Source: Azolla caroliniana | Taxonomy: Eukaryota > Polypodiophyta | Direction of reading: 5' to 3' | Assembly: GCA_043228905.1 (NCBI GenBank) | Contig: JBHGNT010000011.1 | Location: 2,356,001 to 2,420,000, forward strand | Length of the DNA: 64,000 nt | In this document: positions 33,162 through 46,241 of the stretch, piece after piece | How positions within the stretch are numbered: the first letter of the stretch is position 1 | How the letters are laid out: every line of letters starts with the position of its first letter | Position numbers and translations under genes: made by a program | Notes under the pieces: generated by a model | Database searches by the model: none | Seen by the model: the letters and a program-made list of their open reading frames with translations, nothing else | Told to the model about the DNA's origin: nothing

Positions 33162-36100
33162 TCAACACGCTCCCTCAAGCGCAACTCTAGTCGGTTCCTT
33201 TTGATTGATGTCCGCTTCGGCTAGTATCTGGTTCGGACGATATTCGGTGTTCACTTTGGCTCGTACCCAGTTCGGATGGTATCTGGTTCTCTCTTGTAGT
33301 CCCCTCAAGCTTGGCAAGTCAGGGATCGTCAATCCAAGGTCTGACATGAATTGTCGAAGTTTGTCGGCTCCTAGGGCCTTGGTGAAGATGTCGGCTGTCT
33401 GAAGATTCATGTTGATGTGTAGAAGATCGACATCTCCGTCCTGAACACACTCTTGAATGAAGTGATAGTGCACTTCGATATGCTTTGTGCGTGCGTGGAA
33501 CACCGGGTTCAGAGCCATATATATATTGCTCATGTTATTGCAGTAAATGGGAGTTGGATCCTTGATGGGGATGCCCAGATCCTTCAAAATCCTCTTGAGC
33601 CATACGGCCTCACATGCAACTACGGTTGCACCCCTGTATTCGGCCTCTGTACTCAAAACTGCGACGGTATTGCTCTACTACCGAGCGAGAAGAAAAATCC
33701 GGAGGTCGATCGTCGATCACCTCTGTAGTCGGCCCAGTCAGCATCTATGTACCCTTCGAGTCGAATTGGTGTGGCCGATGTGTAGAGGATGTTGTAATCA
33801 ATTGTGCCACTCACATATCGTAATACTCGCTTAGCACAATCGAGATGAATATCACGCGGAGTTTGCATGAATTGGCTAAGAAGGAAGAATGAATAGCTAA
33901 GGTCGGGTCGAGTGATCGTGAGATAGATGAGGCTCCCGATCAGTTGATGATATTGGGTCGGCTTTCACTCGTCTGTACCAGAGTCAACATCTAGTTTGAG
34001 GTTTCGATCGAGAGGAGTAGCGACCGATTTGCACTCAGTCATCCCAAACTTGTATAGTAAGTTGAGGATGTAGTGCCGTTAAGAGATCATAATGCTAGTC
34101 GGAATCCGAATTACTTTGATGCCAAGGAAGTAATGGAGCTCCTTCATGTCCGTCATCTCGAATTTTCAAGAGAGGAGGGACTTGACCTTGTTGATGTCGA
34201 CTAGACTTTCACCTCCAATGATCAGATCATCCACGTATAGGATGATGACAATTAGGCTTCTAGAGTCGTGTCGTACATAGAGGGAGTTCTCGGATTTCGG
34301 CATTCGAAAGCCGATTTGATGAAGATATTGTGTAATCTTCAAATGCCAAGCACGCGGTGCTTGCTTGAGGCCGTAGAGTGGATTCTTGAGTCGGCACATG
34401 ACTTTCGGATGAGTACACGATTCGAAGTTTGGTGGTTGTACCATGTACACCTCCTCTTCTAATTCGCCTTGAAGAAAGGCGTTGTTGACATCCATTTGAT
34501 GGAGGTGCCACCCTTTTGCCGCTACAAGTGCGATCACAGTCTGCACCGTCATCATCTTTGCCACTGGGGCTAAGGTCTCTTCATAGTCGACTCCATGTGT
34601 TTGTGCATATCCTTTCGCTACGAGTCGAGCTTTCTAGCAGGCATTATACTTCACCTTGTAGGTCCATCTGCAGCCAATTGCCTTCTTGTGCGGTGAGTGG
34701 GGAATGAGATCCCATGTCTCATTCTTGCGTAGTGCACACATCTCCTCGTTCATTGCTTCGATCCATCGTGGGTCCTTCACGGCTTTGGAAAAGGTTTTCG
34801 GCTCCCATAATGTTGCCCCCTTCATCATAAATGCGTAATGGTACGCCATGTACTCATCGTCGCCGAGTCGGCTTACGGGGTTCTTTTCACGGGTGGATCG
34901 GCAGAGCTTCTCGTTTGTGGATTCTAAGGCTTTCTTCACTCCATTTGTCCGGATGTCCAGGCCTTCGAACTCACTATCGAGGGAGTGAGTCGATTCGGTG
35001 CCGTTGAAATGATCGTCTTCATACTCCGGCATTTTCGCCTTCCCTTTGTCCAGCTTTGGAGTTGGCCGAGAAGTGCTTTGATCACTCGGGGGCTCTTGTG
35101 GCCCACTAAGCCTTGTCGTAATTGGACTTTCTTCGAACATGCACGTGAGCCGATCTTCGGCTTCTATCTCTATTTCGGCGAAATCCAGGTCGAGCGGAAT
35201 CGAAGTCGAAGTTGTCTCTGGTGCGTACCAAGATGCGAACTCGTCGAAAACGACGTCTCGTCTTACTCAAGATTTTCGAGTTGTGGGGTTATAGCACTTG
35301 TACCCCTTTTGCTCCAATGAGTATCCTACAAGGATACATTTCTCCAACTTTGAGTCGAGCTTTTGTCTCTTCTCGTTGGGGACGTGCACGTATGCAATGG
35401 AGCCGAATATTCGAACATGCGATAGGTCCAACTTCTTTCCGAAAAACTTCTCGTGCAGAGTAAGTTCGTGCACCGATTCATGAGGTATACAGCCGTGTTA
35501 ACCTCTTCTGCCTAGTATGACTTCGGCACGTGCTTTTTGTTCATCATGGCCCATGCTACTTCGAGGATGTGCCGATTCTTTCGTTCGGCCACTCCGTTTT
35601 GTTGTGGCATATGTCAACACGAAAACTCTCGCCGAATTCCTTCTTTCCGTAGATACGCCGTAAACTCATCCAAGAAATATTCCTTGCCTCCATCCGATCG
35701 AAGGCACTATACGTGTCGACTCGTAGCTTTTTCGACTCCACTCTTGAATTTTTCGAAGTGTCCGAACACTTCACTCTTTTGCCGCATCAGGTAGATCCAA
35801 GTGTGCCTAGAGACGTCGTCGATACAGGTCACGTAGTATTGCCATCCGTTGAATCTCACCATTTGAGCCAATCCCCATACATTGGAATGAATTACGTTGA
35901 GTACGCCTTTGCTTACATTCCTCTCCTTCGAAAATGGATGCCGATGTTGCTTGCCAAATTGGCAAGCCGCACATATGCCTTCAATCTCTCTCTCTCTTTG
36001 AAGGTCGGGAGTCTGATGACGACTCCTTTCGATTGCATTTCCTTGAGCTTTTGAAGGTTGATATGGCTTATCCGCTTGTGCCATAACCCTATGTCAAACT

Positions 36101-37478
36101 TGGCTTTCGTGCCTTTTGCGAACATGGCCAATTTCATCTCGTGCGAGTCGAGAATGAACATTCGACCCTCTCTTCGTCTGTGCGCGATGAGCCGACTCTC
36201 TTTTTCGATGAAGCAACCGCCTTGGTTAAGTCGAACTTGCATTCCTTGCTCTACAATTTGGCCAACGGAGACCAAATTCTTCGTGATAGTTGGTACATGC
36301 AAGACCTTTTTAATGTAAGTTTGCTTACCTTCTTCTATGAACGGAACATTGCTGATGTGCCGAATCGGATGCATAGTGTCGTCTCCGGTTTCGACATAGC
36401 GGGGTCATTCCGATTCCCGAAGTTCTCGGAACCATTCTTGATGAGATGTCATATGGTTCGAGGCACCGGAATCGACGAAACATACGTCTTCCGGACTGGA
36501 GGCACTAGTAGAAGTAGAGGCAGACATAGAATTGGTTCTATGTCTTATTACGAATAATCCACCGTAGTCGGCATACTCGGAGTCAGCGGCGTAATTGGTG
36601 AGTTGTCGACTAGTGGAAGCCGACTCACGCATCTTCTTTCGACACTCTTCTTCGCGGTGGCCGACTTTGCCGCAATATCCGCATCCGATTGAGGTTTGTC
36701 AGCTTGAACCGGAATGGTGGCTCCCCCTTCTTCCGAAGGTTCCTCGATGGCCTCCATCTTGTTGCCGTAATTGAGAGTTGTTTTCATAAATCGGGCCTCG
36801 TCCTCCTCGTCCTTGGTCGAATCGGCCTCTTCTTGCACGACTGTGTCCTCTTCCTCCGTCCAAATGCGTGTAGAGCATGGGGCCTTCCGAGGCATTGCTC
36901 CTTGTTCGTACATGATTTTCTTCGACCAACAACATGGATTGAAGATCGAAGAAGGAGGGTAGACTCTCTCGTGCTAGTATGGCGGTCCGCATCGCGCCGA
37001 ACAGTGGTGCAAGGCCACCGAGACATATTTGCACCATTTCGTCATCCTCCACATTGACGCTTATCGAGCAGAGTGCATCACAAACCTCCTTGATCTTCAA
37101 GGTATAGCTTGTAATGGACATATCCCGTTGTTGGATGTTGTTCAACTCTTGACGGAGTTGAAGCTTTCTCGCGGTCATGTTGGTGGCGAAAATCTTTCGT
37201 AGATTCTCCCACGCTTCCTTCGGCGTCTCGACTACTCGAATGTAGCCGAGCATGTGGCCGTGAACACATGTCGCCAAGCAATACATCACTTGGCTTGCCG
37301 CTTTCTCCCAAGTTGCATAGTTGACGTCTTTCGGGTCAGGTCGGTTTTCTTGTGCTCCCTTGATGTAACTCCAATAGCCTTGGCCGACAAGGTATTGGTG
37401 CATCTTGTACTCCCAAGATGCAAAGTTATTGCGATCCAACTTCTCGCTAGGGAGATCGCTCCCCATTTGAGTATTCAT
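33162..37478 (-). pseudogene. gag-pol of copia B, many stops and frameshifts
   Basis: From ATG 37478 (MNTQMGSDLPSEKLDRNNFASWEYKM) the gag frame runs to about 36700. The zinc knuckle CGYCGKVGHREEEC (about 36665-36625) lies in another frame. Protease (FVDSGASNHMTSHQEWF), integrase (LWHKRISHINLQKLKEM; YYVTCIDDVSRHTWIY), RT ([33 protein letters not shown]) and RNase H (MSTEAEYRGATV) follow in order, each in a separate frame. The final frame runs to the LTR edge. It is a different copia lineage from A, C, E and F: its gag and pol are closest to element H. Confidence 0.88.
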
Positions 37479-37645
37479 TGTCAATTAAGCTTCCTTTATT
37501 CTTTTCCTTCTCTCTTGAACACGAGCTATGTAGTGGTACTACGATAACCATGAGTCGGTTCTTCTTGAACGTCGGCGTAGAGCACAACACATGATTACAA
37601 TGAGGCGAATGGGCTAGATCGAGCTACCCAATCGCTCTGATACCA

Positions 37646-37698
37646 TGTAAAGAATCGATGGTGATTCTTGTGCAGTAGAATAGATATGTGTGTTATGT

Positions 37699-37754
<56 letters not shown>

Positions 37755-38142
37755 GAGGAGAGAAGAGAACACAAGATAGATAAGCAAGAAAAATAAAATA
37801 CTCAAGAAGAAGATGTATATTTCACAAATAGAATGGAGATACAAAATTGTAGCATTACAAGGAGTCACAACCAACTTAGTATGAAGTATGAGGAGGGTGC
37901 TTTATATAGAGTCACCCTCTCTCTTCATTAACTAACTAAAACAACCACTCTCTCTCTTGGGGAATGTGAAGACTCATAGTCATGGGGAATATGTAACTCA
38001 TTAGTTATGTGTCATAGAATATGATTCTATGACACATAGTTAATGTGTAGAGAGTATTGGTGTGACTCTTGACCTTTGAGTAATCATAGATTCTCAAAAG
38101 GTGTGTTCACACGTTGCACTATATTGAGCTTGATTCTCAACA
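37646..38142 (-). repeat. 5' LTR of copia B
   Basis: 497 bp. TATATAAA (read on minus, 37908-37901) is the likely promoter. A (GT)n(GA)n compound microsatellite (about 37690-37750) lies near the LTR's 3' end. A hairpin-forming pair ATGTGTCATAGAAT / ATTCTATGACACAT lies at about 38005-38035. Confidence 0.92.
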
Positions 38143-38147
38143 CCTAT

Positions 38148-38936
38148 AAAAGAGGAATCGAGAACATTATAAAGCTATTGTTCTATTTTGGTATTAATAT
38201 AAGTTATTAGTTTGAGTAATTCCGTGTCAACAATATCTCTGTGCATTGTTATTCTCAATGTCGATTCATGGTTTCCTATGCTTAATAAGTAATTATATTA
38301 AGACCAATTAGTTGATCAAGGTTGCTCGAATAGCAAGTACTATCTACTGACTAGTTCTTCTATCCCTCCTACCACAATTATCTTGATAGAATGTTCAGAT
38401 TGGAATGTTCGACCTATTGTGTTGGCTATGTACAATAATAGAGTGTCGGCCAAACAACATAATAATTTTGGCATGCCCGATTACATCTGGAATAGGCAAA
38501 GAACAAGGTGAAATGGATGTCGTCTAGTCCAAAAACACCTGTCAACCGAAAACATCATCGCACACAAGTAGAGACTCAACATGTAGCAGAAGGTAGTGCT
38601 AAAAATTTCGAACAAGTTGATCGGGAGTGGAGTAGAATCCCGGATTTAACAGGTAATCATTCAGATGAGGAGCAGTCTGAGCAAGGTTCCTTTTACGACA
38701 TTTGGGGAGACGACAATATGTCGTACCCTTACTTGAAATACAGAGATGACGTTGATGCGGAAGCGCATATAAGAGATTTTCTGACCACATTGGAAATGAA
38801 CCATGTAGCACAACGACTGTCGGCAACAACCGAGGAAAAATAAAAAATCATTGAGTTCGTCCTATCATTGGATGGTCCATCGGCAAATTGGTATGCCCAA
38901 ATAGGCCAAAAGAGTTCGACTCGTTCGCTGTCGAAA
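38148..38936 (+). pseudogene. gypsy gag remnant G
   Basis: An open frame from about 38508 gives a charged N-terminus, then DIWGDDNMSYPYLKYRDD, DVDAEAHIRDFLTTLE and, after a TAA, FVLSLDGPSANWYAQIG. This is the retrotransposon-gag pattern (FL-x-LEGPAADWY). The sequence upstream looks like an LTR/leader. The frame is truncated at the junction with copia H near 38926. Confidence 0.6.
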
Positions 38937-39077
38937 CCGTTGTCAGGGTAGTTGTGGTTCGTGCGGCGAAGTCGCGGGGACTAAGGTTAAGGGGAGTTGA
39001 AGGAACTTAACTTTTAATAAGGCTTGTATGGTGATGATAGAATGGTTAAGGATAGTAAGAAGAAGAGTTACGAGTAA

Positions 39078-39116
<39 letters not shown>

Positions 39117-42100
39117 AGCATAGATAAAAGATAGAGACAATGTATGATTCAAGAAAGAAGATTGAGACAAAGTATGATTCTAGAAAGAAGATTGAGACAA
39201 AGTATGAATCAAGGAACAAGAGTATATGATATAAACATGATGTATATTAAAAATATAATATTTTACCAACTTTACAATCCTTGATCGTAAGATGAATCTT
39301 TTGAATACCGACCCTTGATTTGAACCCACGACCTCAACTTCCAAACAAGAGGTTCTCCACCCAATGAGCTAGTCTTCTCTACTTGATTGTTTTATTTTTT
39401 CACTCTCTCTTGATTGATCCATTACCCTGTTTTCCCTTGCCCCTCTTTATATAAGTGTTGCCATGCATATGGTAATGTATGGGAGCATGGCATGCATGCA
39501 ATGCATGAGTTACATGTAATGCATGATCGCCATTTGGCGCACATGTATTGCACGTGATGCATGGTAGCCATCATGCTCACTTGAGCTCCCATGTATGAAA
39601 ATAGATATGGGATAAGTATAATGATGAAAATGCATTCTAAAATAACTAACCTACCTTAGTGGTGTATACTTTGTGTTTGGCATACAAGGTTGAGAGTTCA
39701 AGTCTCTCTCTCAATTTTACTTAATACAATATATAGCTTCATTCTTATATCATGAAGCACATTTATTATACACTTTTACAAATAAATAGCCTAGCCTAGT
39801 GGTATGTACATTGTACTTCGTATATAAGGATGTGGGTTCAAGTCTCTCAAATATTATTAAATACAATATTTAAGCTCATTCTTATATCGTGAAGCACATT
39901 CTTCACGACACCGTGTCAGGTCACATGCCTTTCCCGAATCTCGGCGAAGCTTTGCGTTTCTATCCAGAGGGGTCGAGATGGGCTTACAGTTGGCCATCCC
40001 GAACTTGAAGAGCATATCCAGCGCGTAATGACGTTGGCTGATCAATATGCCTTCGGGGGCGTGGATCACTTCGATACCGTGGAAGTAATGAAGGTCTCAA
40101 AGATCCTTCATTTTGAATGATGCGGCAAGCTGAGACTTTACACGGTGGATTTCATCCAAGTCGGCACCAACGATGACTAAATCATCAACATAAAGTAGAA
40201 GGCTAACCGGTCCATATTGACCTTGCCGAACAAATATTGAAGAGTCCAATTTCGACGTCGTAAACCCCTTCCTACGCAACTGTTGCGTAATCTTCGCGTT
40301 CTAGGCTCGCATGGCTTGCTTAAGTCCATAGAGTGACTTCTTCAGTCGGCAAACTGCCGAAGTGTTTCGTTCGGATAGAAATCCGGGGGGTTGTACCATG
40401 TACACCTGTTCCTCAAGATCACCTTGTAGGAACGCGTTCTTTACATCCATCTGATGTAAGTGCCACCCCTTTGCCGCAACTACGGCTAGCAGAACACGCA
40501 CGGTAGTCATCTTCGCAACCGGCACGAAGGTCTCATCGTAATCTACGTCGTGCTTCTGCGTGTAGCCTTTCGCAACTAAACGGGCCTTGTATCGATTGAT
40601 TGAGCCATTAGTATTGTATTTCACTTTATACACCCACCTACATCCGATCAGCTTAACACCCTTCAGTGCCTCAACCAGGTCCCAAGTCTCATTATCAATC
40701 AAAGCGTGCATCTCTTCCTCCATCGTGGCATGCCAGTTTGTGTCTTCCCCTGCTTCTGCATAGCTCTCGGGCTCACGCACTTCCGCCACTCGTGTCATGT
40801 ACGCGTAATGTAAGCATTGCCCTGGCCGCTTCTTCGATTGTCCGATTCTTCCGCTCGGCCACGCCGTTTTGCTACAGCGTGTATCTACACAAGAATTCGC
40901 GTCGAATTCCCTCCTTCTGTAGATAACTTGTGAACTGGTCGGAGAAATACTCCTTCCCACCATCGGACCATAGGCATTTGATCTTACGCCTTGTTTCCCT
41001 TTCCGCAAGGCTCTTCACCTTCAGGAAACATGCGAAGACTTCACTCTTCTTCGCGATCGTGCATACCCACGTGTGCCGAGTGAAGTCGTCGATGAAGGTT
41101 ACAAAGTAACGGCTTCCAATGAGACTCACGTTCTGTGCCGGACCCCACACATCCGAATGGATCAAATTCAACGAATTTCGACTATGATTACGCTCATTAG
41201 GGAATGGAAGTCGGTGTTGTTTTCCCACCTGGCAAGCTTCGCAGACTTGGCCATTCCAGCCTTGAAATTTCGGCAAGCCGAACACAATGTTCTTCGTCTG
41301 CATTTCATGAAGCCGCGGGAAGTTAATATGGCCGAACTGCTTATGCCACAGGTCGATGTCTGACTCGACCTTCTACCCTTTCGCAAACATAGTGGTGCCC
41401 ACATTGTTGGTTTCGAGGATAAACATCCTCCCTTCATGGCGCCCTTGTGCGATTACTTTGCCCTCCTCTTCTATGAAGCACCCTAGATGCGTGAATCGAA
41501 CCTGCATCCCTTGGTCGATGATCTGTCCGACCGACACCAGGTTCTTCGTTATTGTCGGGACGTGTAGCACATTCAAGAGTTTCCCTTTCTGCCCGACATG
41601 GATGAGGGGAACTTCACCAACATGTTCGATGGTATGCGGGGTGTCATCTCCCATTTCGACTACCCCTTGCTTTTCCGGCTTCTCCAAGTACGAGAACCAT
41701 TCCTCGTGACTCATCATATGATTTGACACTCTGGAATCAACGTACCACACCTCGCTCAATTTCGAGGTGTTCACGGTCATTGAATTGGCCTTGTGCTTCA
41801 TTACGAAGGTAGGGCCCGATCCATTTCCGGCTCATTCGGAGTCCTCGGCGTAGTGCGACTTTTGATGCCTTCCTCCGTCTCTCCCGTTTGGTCCAGCTTT
41901 GTCCGAATCAGCTTGTTTCTTCTAGCACTCGCTCTCCCTGTGGCCTTTCTTCCCATAGTACCAGCATTTCATTGTGGCCTTATCTTGCCGGCTTCTAGCG
42001 CCGCTATGACTCCCCTTGCTTCCAGAGGGTTCAGAATTGCTTCTGACATTTCGATTATGCCGTCCATTCAGCTCTTTGCGGCCACCTCCATTATGTGCCG

Positions 42101-42755
42101 ATCCGCTTCGTCCACCACGACCACGGGGCCTATCTTCCTCCGCGTATAACATCTTACCATTGGCGTGCGTACTCGTCGACACACCTGCGTGGTTTTCCTC
42201 CACAAGCAACATTGACTGAACCTCGAAGAACGAAGGCGTATTCTCCCTCGTACTGACCACCGTTCGGAATGCTCCGAACTTGGATGCTAGCCCACCAAGG
42301 CAAAGTTGCACCATCTCGTCCTCCTGGACGTTCACGTTGACTGAAGCAAGTGAGTCACAAATTTCCTTTATTCGGGCGATATAATCGGCCACAGACAGAT
42401 CTTTCTGTTGGACATTGTTGAGCTTTTGTTTGAGCTGCAGCTTCGTGGTCGTTGTGCTTGCGGCGAAAATCCTTTTGAGATTCGCCCACGCGTCCTTCGG
42501 CGTCTTGGCATCCCGAATATAGCTCAATAGCTGGTCGCTCACATAGGATGCAAAGCAATAGAGAACTCTGCTTGCTGTTTGTTCCCAAGCCGAAAAATCC
42601 CTGTATGTTGATTCGAGTGTTGTATCATTAGCTCCTTCAACATAACTCCAGTAGCCATGAACAAGCAGGTACTGGTGCATCATGTACGATCAAGATGCAT
42701 AGTTGCTCCTGTCGAACTTCTCAGTCGGTAGCAAGCTTCCCATTCCTCTATCCAT
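38926..42755 (-). pseudogene. gag-pol of copia H
   Basis: gag starts at ATG 42755 (MDRGMGSLLPTEKFDRSNY), with a TGA replacing Trp 22 codons in. Key residues are damaged: the zinc knuckle reads CWYYGKKGHRESEC (second Cys lost) and protease reads YVDSRVSNHMM (DSG changed to DSR). Integrase ([30 protein letters not shown]), RT ([33 protein letters not shown]) and the start of the RNase H linker follow in several frames. Confidence 0.85.
38941..39910 (-). mobile_element. solo LTR of the D family with three tRNA-like modules
   Basis: 970 bp. On minus it starts TGTCGTGAAGAATG and ends CTACCCTGACA. The 4-bp target duplication ccgt is at 38937-38940 and 39911-39914. The sequence parallels the LTRs of element D: the TGTCGTGAAG start, a U3 full of CATGCA words around CGCCAAATGGCG, and tRNA-like modules in the same order. 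In element orientation these are antisense (39845-39792), antisense (39705-39652) and sense (39371-39317). No internal region is left, which fits LTR-LTR recombination. Confidence 0.8.
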
Positions 42756-42863
42756 GTTGTTGTCTTATCTTTTCCGAAAGCCAAGAATACCAACTCAACT
42801 ATGTCTCTATCACAAGCTTTTCTGTCGAATGCGGAGGAATTCAACCCTCGCGCTCTGATACCA

Positions 42864-43286
42864 TGTAAAAGAATACGTGTGTGGAAGCGTATGCAAAACA
42901 CAGAGTGCACAGTTCAGAGAATGACAGTTTGGTAAAACATAGAAAACACAGAGATGGAGAGGGAGAGGGAGAGACAGAGACAGAGAGAGCAGGCAACTTA
43001 GTTCTATTTCAAAATAATGACACTCTATACATATTTCGTGCTCAGTGAGCAATTTTTAAACAAGCCCTGACTATCAGGCTGACACAAGTACTGACAATAC
43101 TTGACTGCTCATAAATGAGCCTACTACACTAACTCCCAAAATTATTCCTTTCGAGGAATACCATACTAACGGCCTTTCGGTTTACACACCAATACGGCCA
43201 TGTTATGCGTATTGTTTTACGCACCCAGTCTACGCATTGGCTTACACACAGTGTTATGCACCCAATGTTAAGCTTGTCACTCAACA
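42864..43286 (-). repeat. 5' LTR of copia H
   Basis: 423 bp, TGTTGAGTGACAAGC to TTTTACA on minus. It contains TTTAAAAATTG and a GA-rich leader. Confidence 0.8.
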
Positions 43287-44446
43287 ATCCGGTTGTCGGC
43301 CAACATCCGGTTTTCAACCGGGTAGGTCCTTCTGTCCTCAAACCGGTTTTCATTGGATGATCAAGAGTTCATCACCTTCTTCTTCGACTCCCAGTCGGCA
43401 ATGGTCCTATCTTCCATGAAGACTATATCCCAACTCCTGAACACCTTATTGTCGACCAGATCCCACACCCGGTAATCAAACTCATCATCGTCATATCCAA
43501 GGAATATGCATGGCCGGAACTTCGGATCCAGCTTTGCTCTGTTGTCCTTCGCCACATGCACGTATGCGAGACACCCAAACACCTTCAGATGCCGTTAAGA
43601 TACATCTTTACCGGTCCATACTTTCTGAGGGTGATATGTTTATCACGTAGGTCACCGTCGTCAGTGCCTCAGTCCAAAACGTCTTGGGTAACTTGGCATG
43701 TGCGAGCATGCTCCGGACTCTCTCCATTATGGTCCGGTTCATCCTTTCGGTCAACCCGTTTAGTTCTGGCGTCTTCGGCATAGTAAATTCGAGCCAGATT
43801 CCCTTTGACTGGCAGTACTCCTCGAACTACCCCCGGTATTCTCGTCCGTTATTTGCTCGAACTGCCTTCAGCTTCTGGCTGGTTTCTCTTTCCACTCTCG
43901 CGTGGAGCTCCTTGAAGAAGAATAACACTTGATCCTTCATCTTCAATGGTAAGACCCAAAACTTTTGGCTATGGTCATCTATGAACATCACGAAGTATTG
44001 CGATCCGGCATGTGACTTCGTGTCCACTTGACACACATTGGTATGCACCAGCTCTAGTCGTGCATTCTGTCTCATCAGTGATCTTGACCAGAAGGAGGTT
44101 CGGTTTTGCTTGCTGGCCAAGCAATCGGTGCACTTCTCAAGTTGCACTTCCTTCACCTGAATGAGATTGTCTTCGGCAAGTCTCTTCATCCCCTTCTCAC
44201 TCATGTGACACAATCTCTTGTCCCACAGCTCACCGGTTCGGCCTAGCGTTGCCCAACGTGACAATTAGCGTCTCCCAACTATCCGGGAGGGAACCGAGCA
44301 GGAGTAATGCAAGTACCTCATCGGCGAGAGGTGACAGGAATACACGCTCCCGATGAACAACGCTCGACCACAACCGAGCCAAGGATCAAAAACAGAAAAC
44401 ATGTAATGAATTCACGACACAGTGAAGAGAAGAGTACACAGGATGT
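43287..44446 (-). pseudogene. copia element I remnant with a gag-integrase deletion junction
   Basis: Minus frames: gag end (ADEVLALLLLGSLPDSWETL) joined directly to the integrase zinc domain (GELWDKRLCHMSEKGMKRL). The gag C-terminus, zinc knuckle and protease have therefore been deleted. The integrase core (ARVERETSQKLKAVRANN, with the second catalytic Asp changed to Asn) and FGCLAYVHVAKDNRAKLD follow, up to the insertion of H. Right of gag, TGACAGGAATACACGC begins an LTR (from about 44332) that is cut by copia F at 44447. Confidence 0.7.
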
Positions 44447-45570
44447 TGACGGGAACCGCACGCTCCCTATACGCAACGCCCGGCCACAACCGAGCTTAGA
44501 ATCATACACAAAAAATGGGAAATAATGAACGACACGAAGAAGAGACGAGTACGTAGGATGTTTACGTGGAAAAAACCCAAACTAAGGGAAAAAACCACGG
44601 CAGCCCACAGGCTGCAAACTATCACTATGTTAGAATGTACAACAGTGAGTTCACGGAGGCAACGACCTCGTGCTACCGATCCTCGCCACAGGCGGCGGTT
44701 ACAACAGAGGCAACGACCTCTTTCTCTCTGTACACAGTTACGCGCTCTCTCTCTCCTTGCACCAACAAGAATGACAACCACCAAAAGTTTGCCCTAAGTC
44801 ATATTTATACTAATATGACTTTTCGGCTATTTACAAATATAGCCATGATGGGCTCTCAGAAACATATTTACGAATATGTCTCTTCATCCGGTCTTGACCG
44901 GGTCTGCACCATTCGGCTCTCCGTAGCCGGGTACTCCTCATCCGGTTCTCACCGGGTCTGCACCATCTGGCTCTCCGTAGCCGGGTACTCCTCATCCGGT
45001 TCTCACCGGGTTTGCACCATCCGGCTCTCCGTAGACGGGTACTCCTCATCCGGTCTTGACCGGGCCGGCACCATCCGGCTCTCCGTAGCCGGGTACTCCT
45101 CATCCGGTCTTGACCGGGCTTGCACCATCCGGCTCTCCGTAGCCGGGTACTCCTCATCCGGTCTTGACCAGGTCTGCACCATCCAGCTCTTCGTAGCCGG
45201 GTACTCCTCATACAGTTTCAATGGACTCTCAGAAGCATATTTACGAATATTTCCCTTCGTCCGGTGAGCACTTCTCACCGGGCCTTCACCATCCGACTCT
45301 TGCCGGGTACTCGTCATCCGGTTCTCACTGGGCCTTCCTTGCTGGGTACTCCACATCCGGTTCTCACCGGGTCTTCCGTTGCCAGGTACTTGTCATCCGG
45401 TTCTCACCGGTTCTTTCGTTGCCGGGTACTCGTCATCCGGTTCTCACCGGGTCTTCCGTTGTCGGGTACTCCACATCCGGTTCTCACTGGGTCTTCCGTT
45501 GCCGGGTACTCCATATCCGGTTTCTCACTATTCTTCTCACTTCCCATCCGGAGGAACCTGTTTCCTAACA
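44447..45570 (-). repeat. 3' LTR of copia F with two tandem arrays
   Basis: 1124 bp. Array 1 (about 44883-45215) has six to seven 54-bp units (TCATCCGGTCTTGACCGGG, CTCTCCGTAGCCGGGTACT), the same family as in A. Array 2 (about 45258-45525) has shorter units (CATCCGGTTCTCACCGGG, CTTCCGTTGCCGGGTACT). The R/U5 part holds the GTGG...CCC / GGG...CCAC block. Confidence 0.88.
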
Positions 45571-45580
45571 AACTCCCCCT

Positions 45581-46071
45581 TCACTCCAGCATGGGATGTC
45601 TTACTAGTCCGATCCGCTTCCGACATGCATCCAGCTTGTCAGGTATCAGTGCTTTGGTCAGCATATCTGACCCGTTCTCGGCCGTGTGGATCTTCATTAG
45701 TGCGAACTCTCGATCTTCTACTCACTCTCGGATCCAGTGATACCTACGCTGGATGTGCTTTGTCCTGGAGTGGTACGCTGCGTTCTTAGCAAGGTGGATG
45801 GCACTTTGACTGTCGCAATAGAGCCGGTATTCATCTTGTCGGATATCGAGCTCTCCGATGAAGTCCTTCATCCATAGTATTTCCTTGCTGGCTTCCACAG
45901 CCGCCATGTACTCCGCTTCCGTGGTTGACAACGCAACCGTCTTCTACAGCCTCGACTGCCACGAAACAGCTCCCCCTGCATATGTCATTACATACCCGGA
46001 TGTAGACCGGCTGGTATCCACATCAGCCGACATGTTCGAATCGGTAAAACTGTCAAGTTGAGGTTTATCGG
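45581..46071 (-). pseudogene. RNase H end of copia F pol
   Basis: Frames with STTEAEYMAAVEASKEILWMKDFIG, YCDSQSAIHLAKNAAYHS and RYHWIRE, then TGA (Arg codon in relatives), then LTKALIPDKL and the terminal HPM. Cut by element D at 46071. Confidence 0.88.
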
Positions 46072-46241
46072 TGTCGTGAAGTATGAAAGCTTCACATTAA
46101 AAGTCTACAATAAGATAAATACGTAACTAAAATAACATTTGATAATGTTTTATAACAACACATATGATAATATTATATATATGTAAAGAAAAATAATATA
46201 TATATATATAGATAAATATATTATATTACACGAACAAGAGA

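Larger units (their letters stand above)
27940..38142 (-). mobile_element. copia element B, with element C nested in its 3' LTR
   Basis: The 5' LTR is 37646-38142. The 3' LTR is split into 27940-28108 and 32909-33167. The target duplication cctat is at 27935-27939 and 38143-38147. The primer-binding site (TGGTATCAGAGC on minus) is at 37645-37634. LTR ends are TGTTGAGAATCAAG and CTTTACA. The coding region is heavily mutated, and the two LTRs differ by a short deletion and in microsatellite length. B is clearly older than C. Confidence 0.93.
38926..43286 (-). mobile_element. copia element H, 3' end truncated
   Basis: The 5' LTR is 42864-43286 and the primer-binding site (TGGTATCAGAGC on minus) is 42863-42852. 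Pol is interrupted by the solo LTR at 38941-39914, continues a few codons to about 38926 and stops abruptly against gypsy gag G, so the 3' LTR is gone. The right flank atccg is the expected duplication, but the left copy is lost. Confidence 0.75.

Noticed and set aside
44883-45525. Regularly spaced repeats resembling a CRISPR array
   Set aside because: The repeats are contiguous tandem units within a plant LTR, with no unique spacers and no cas genes.
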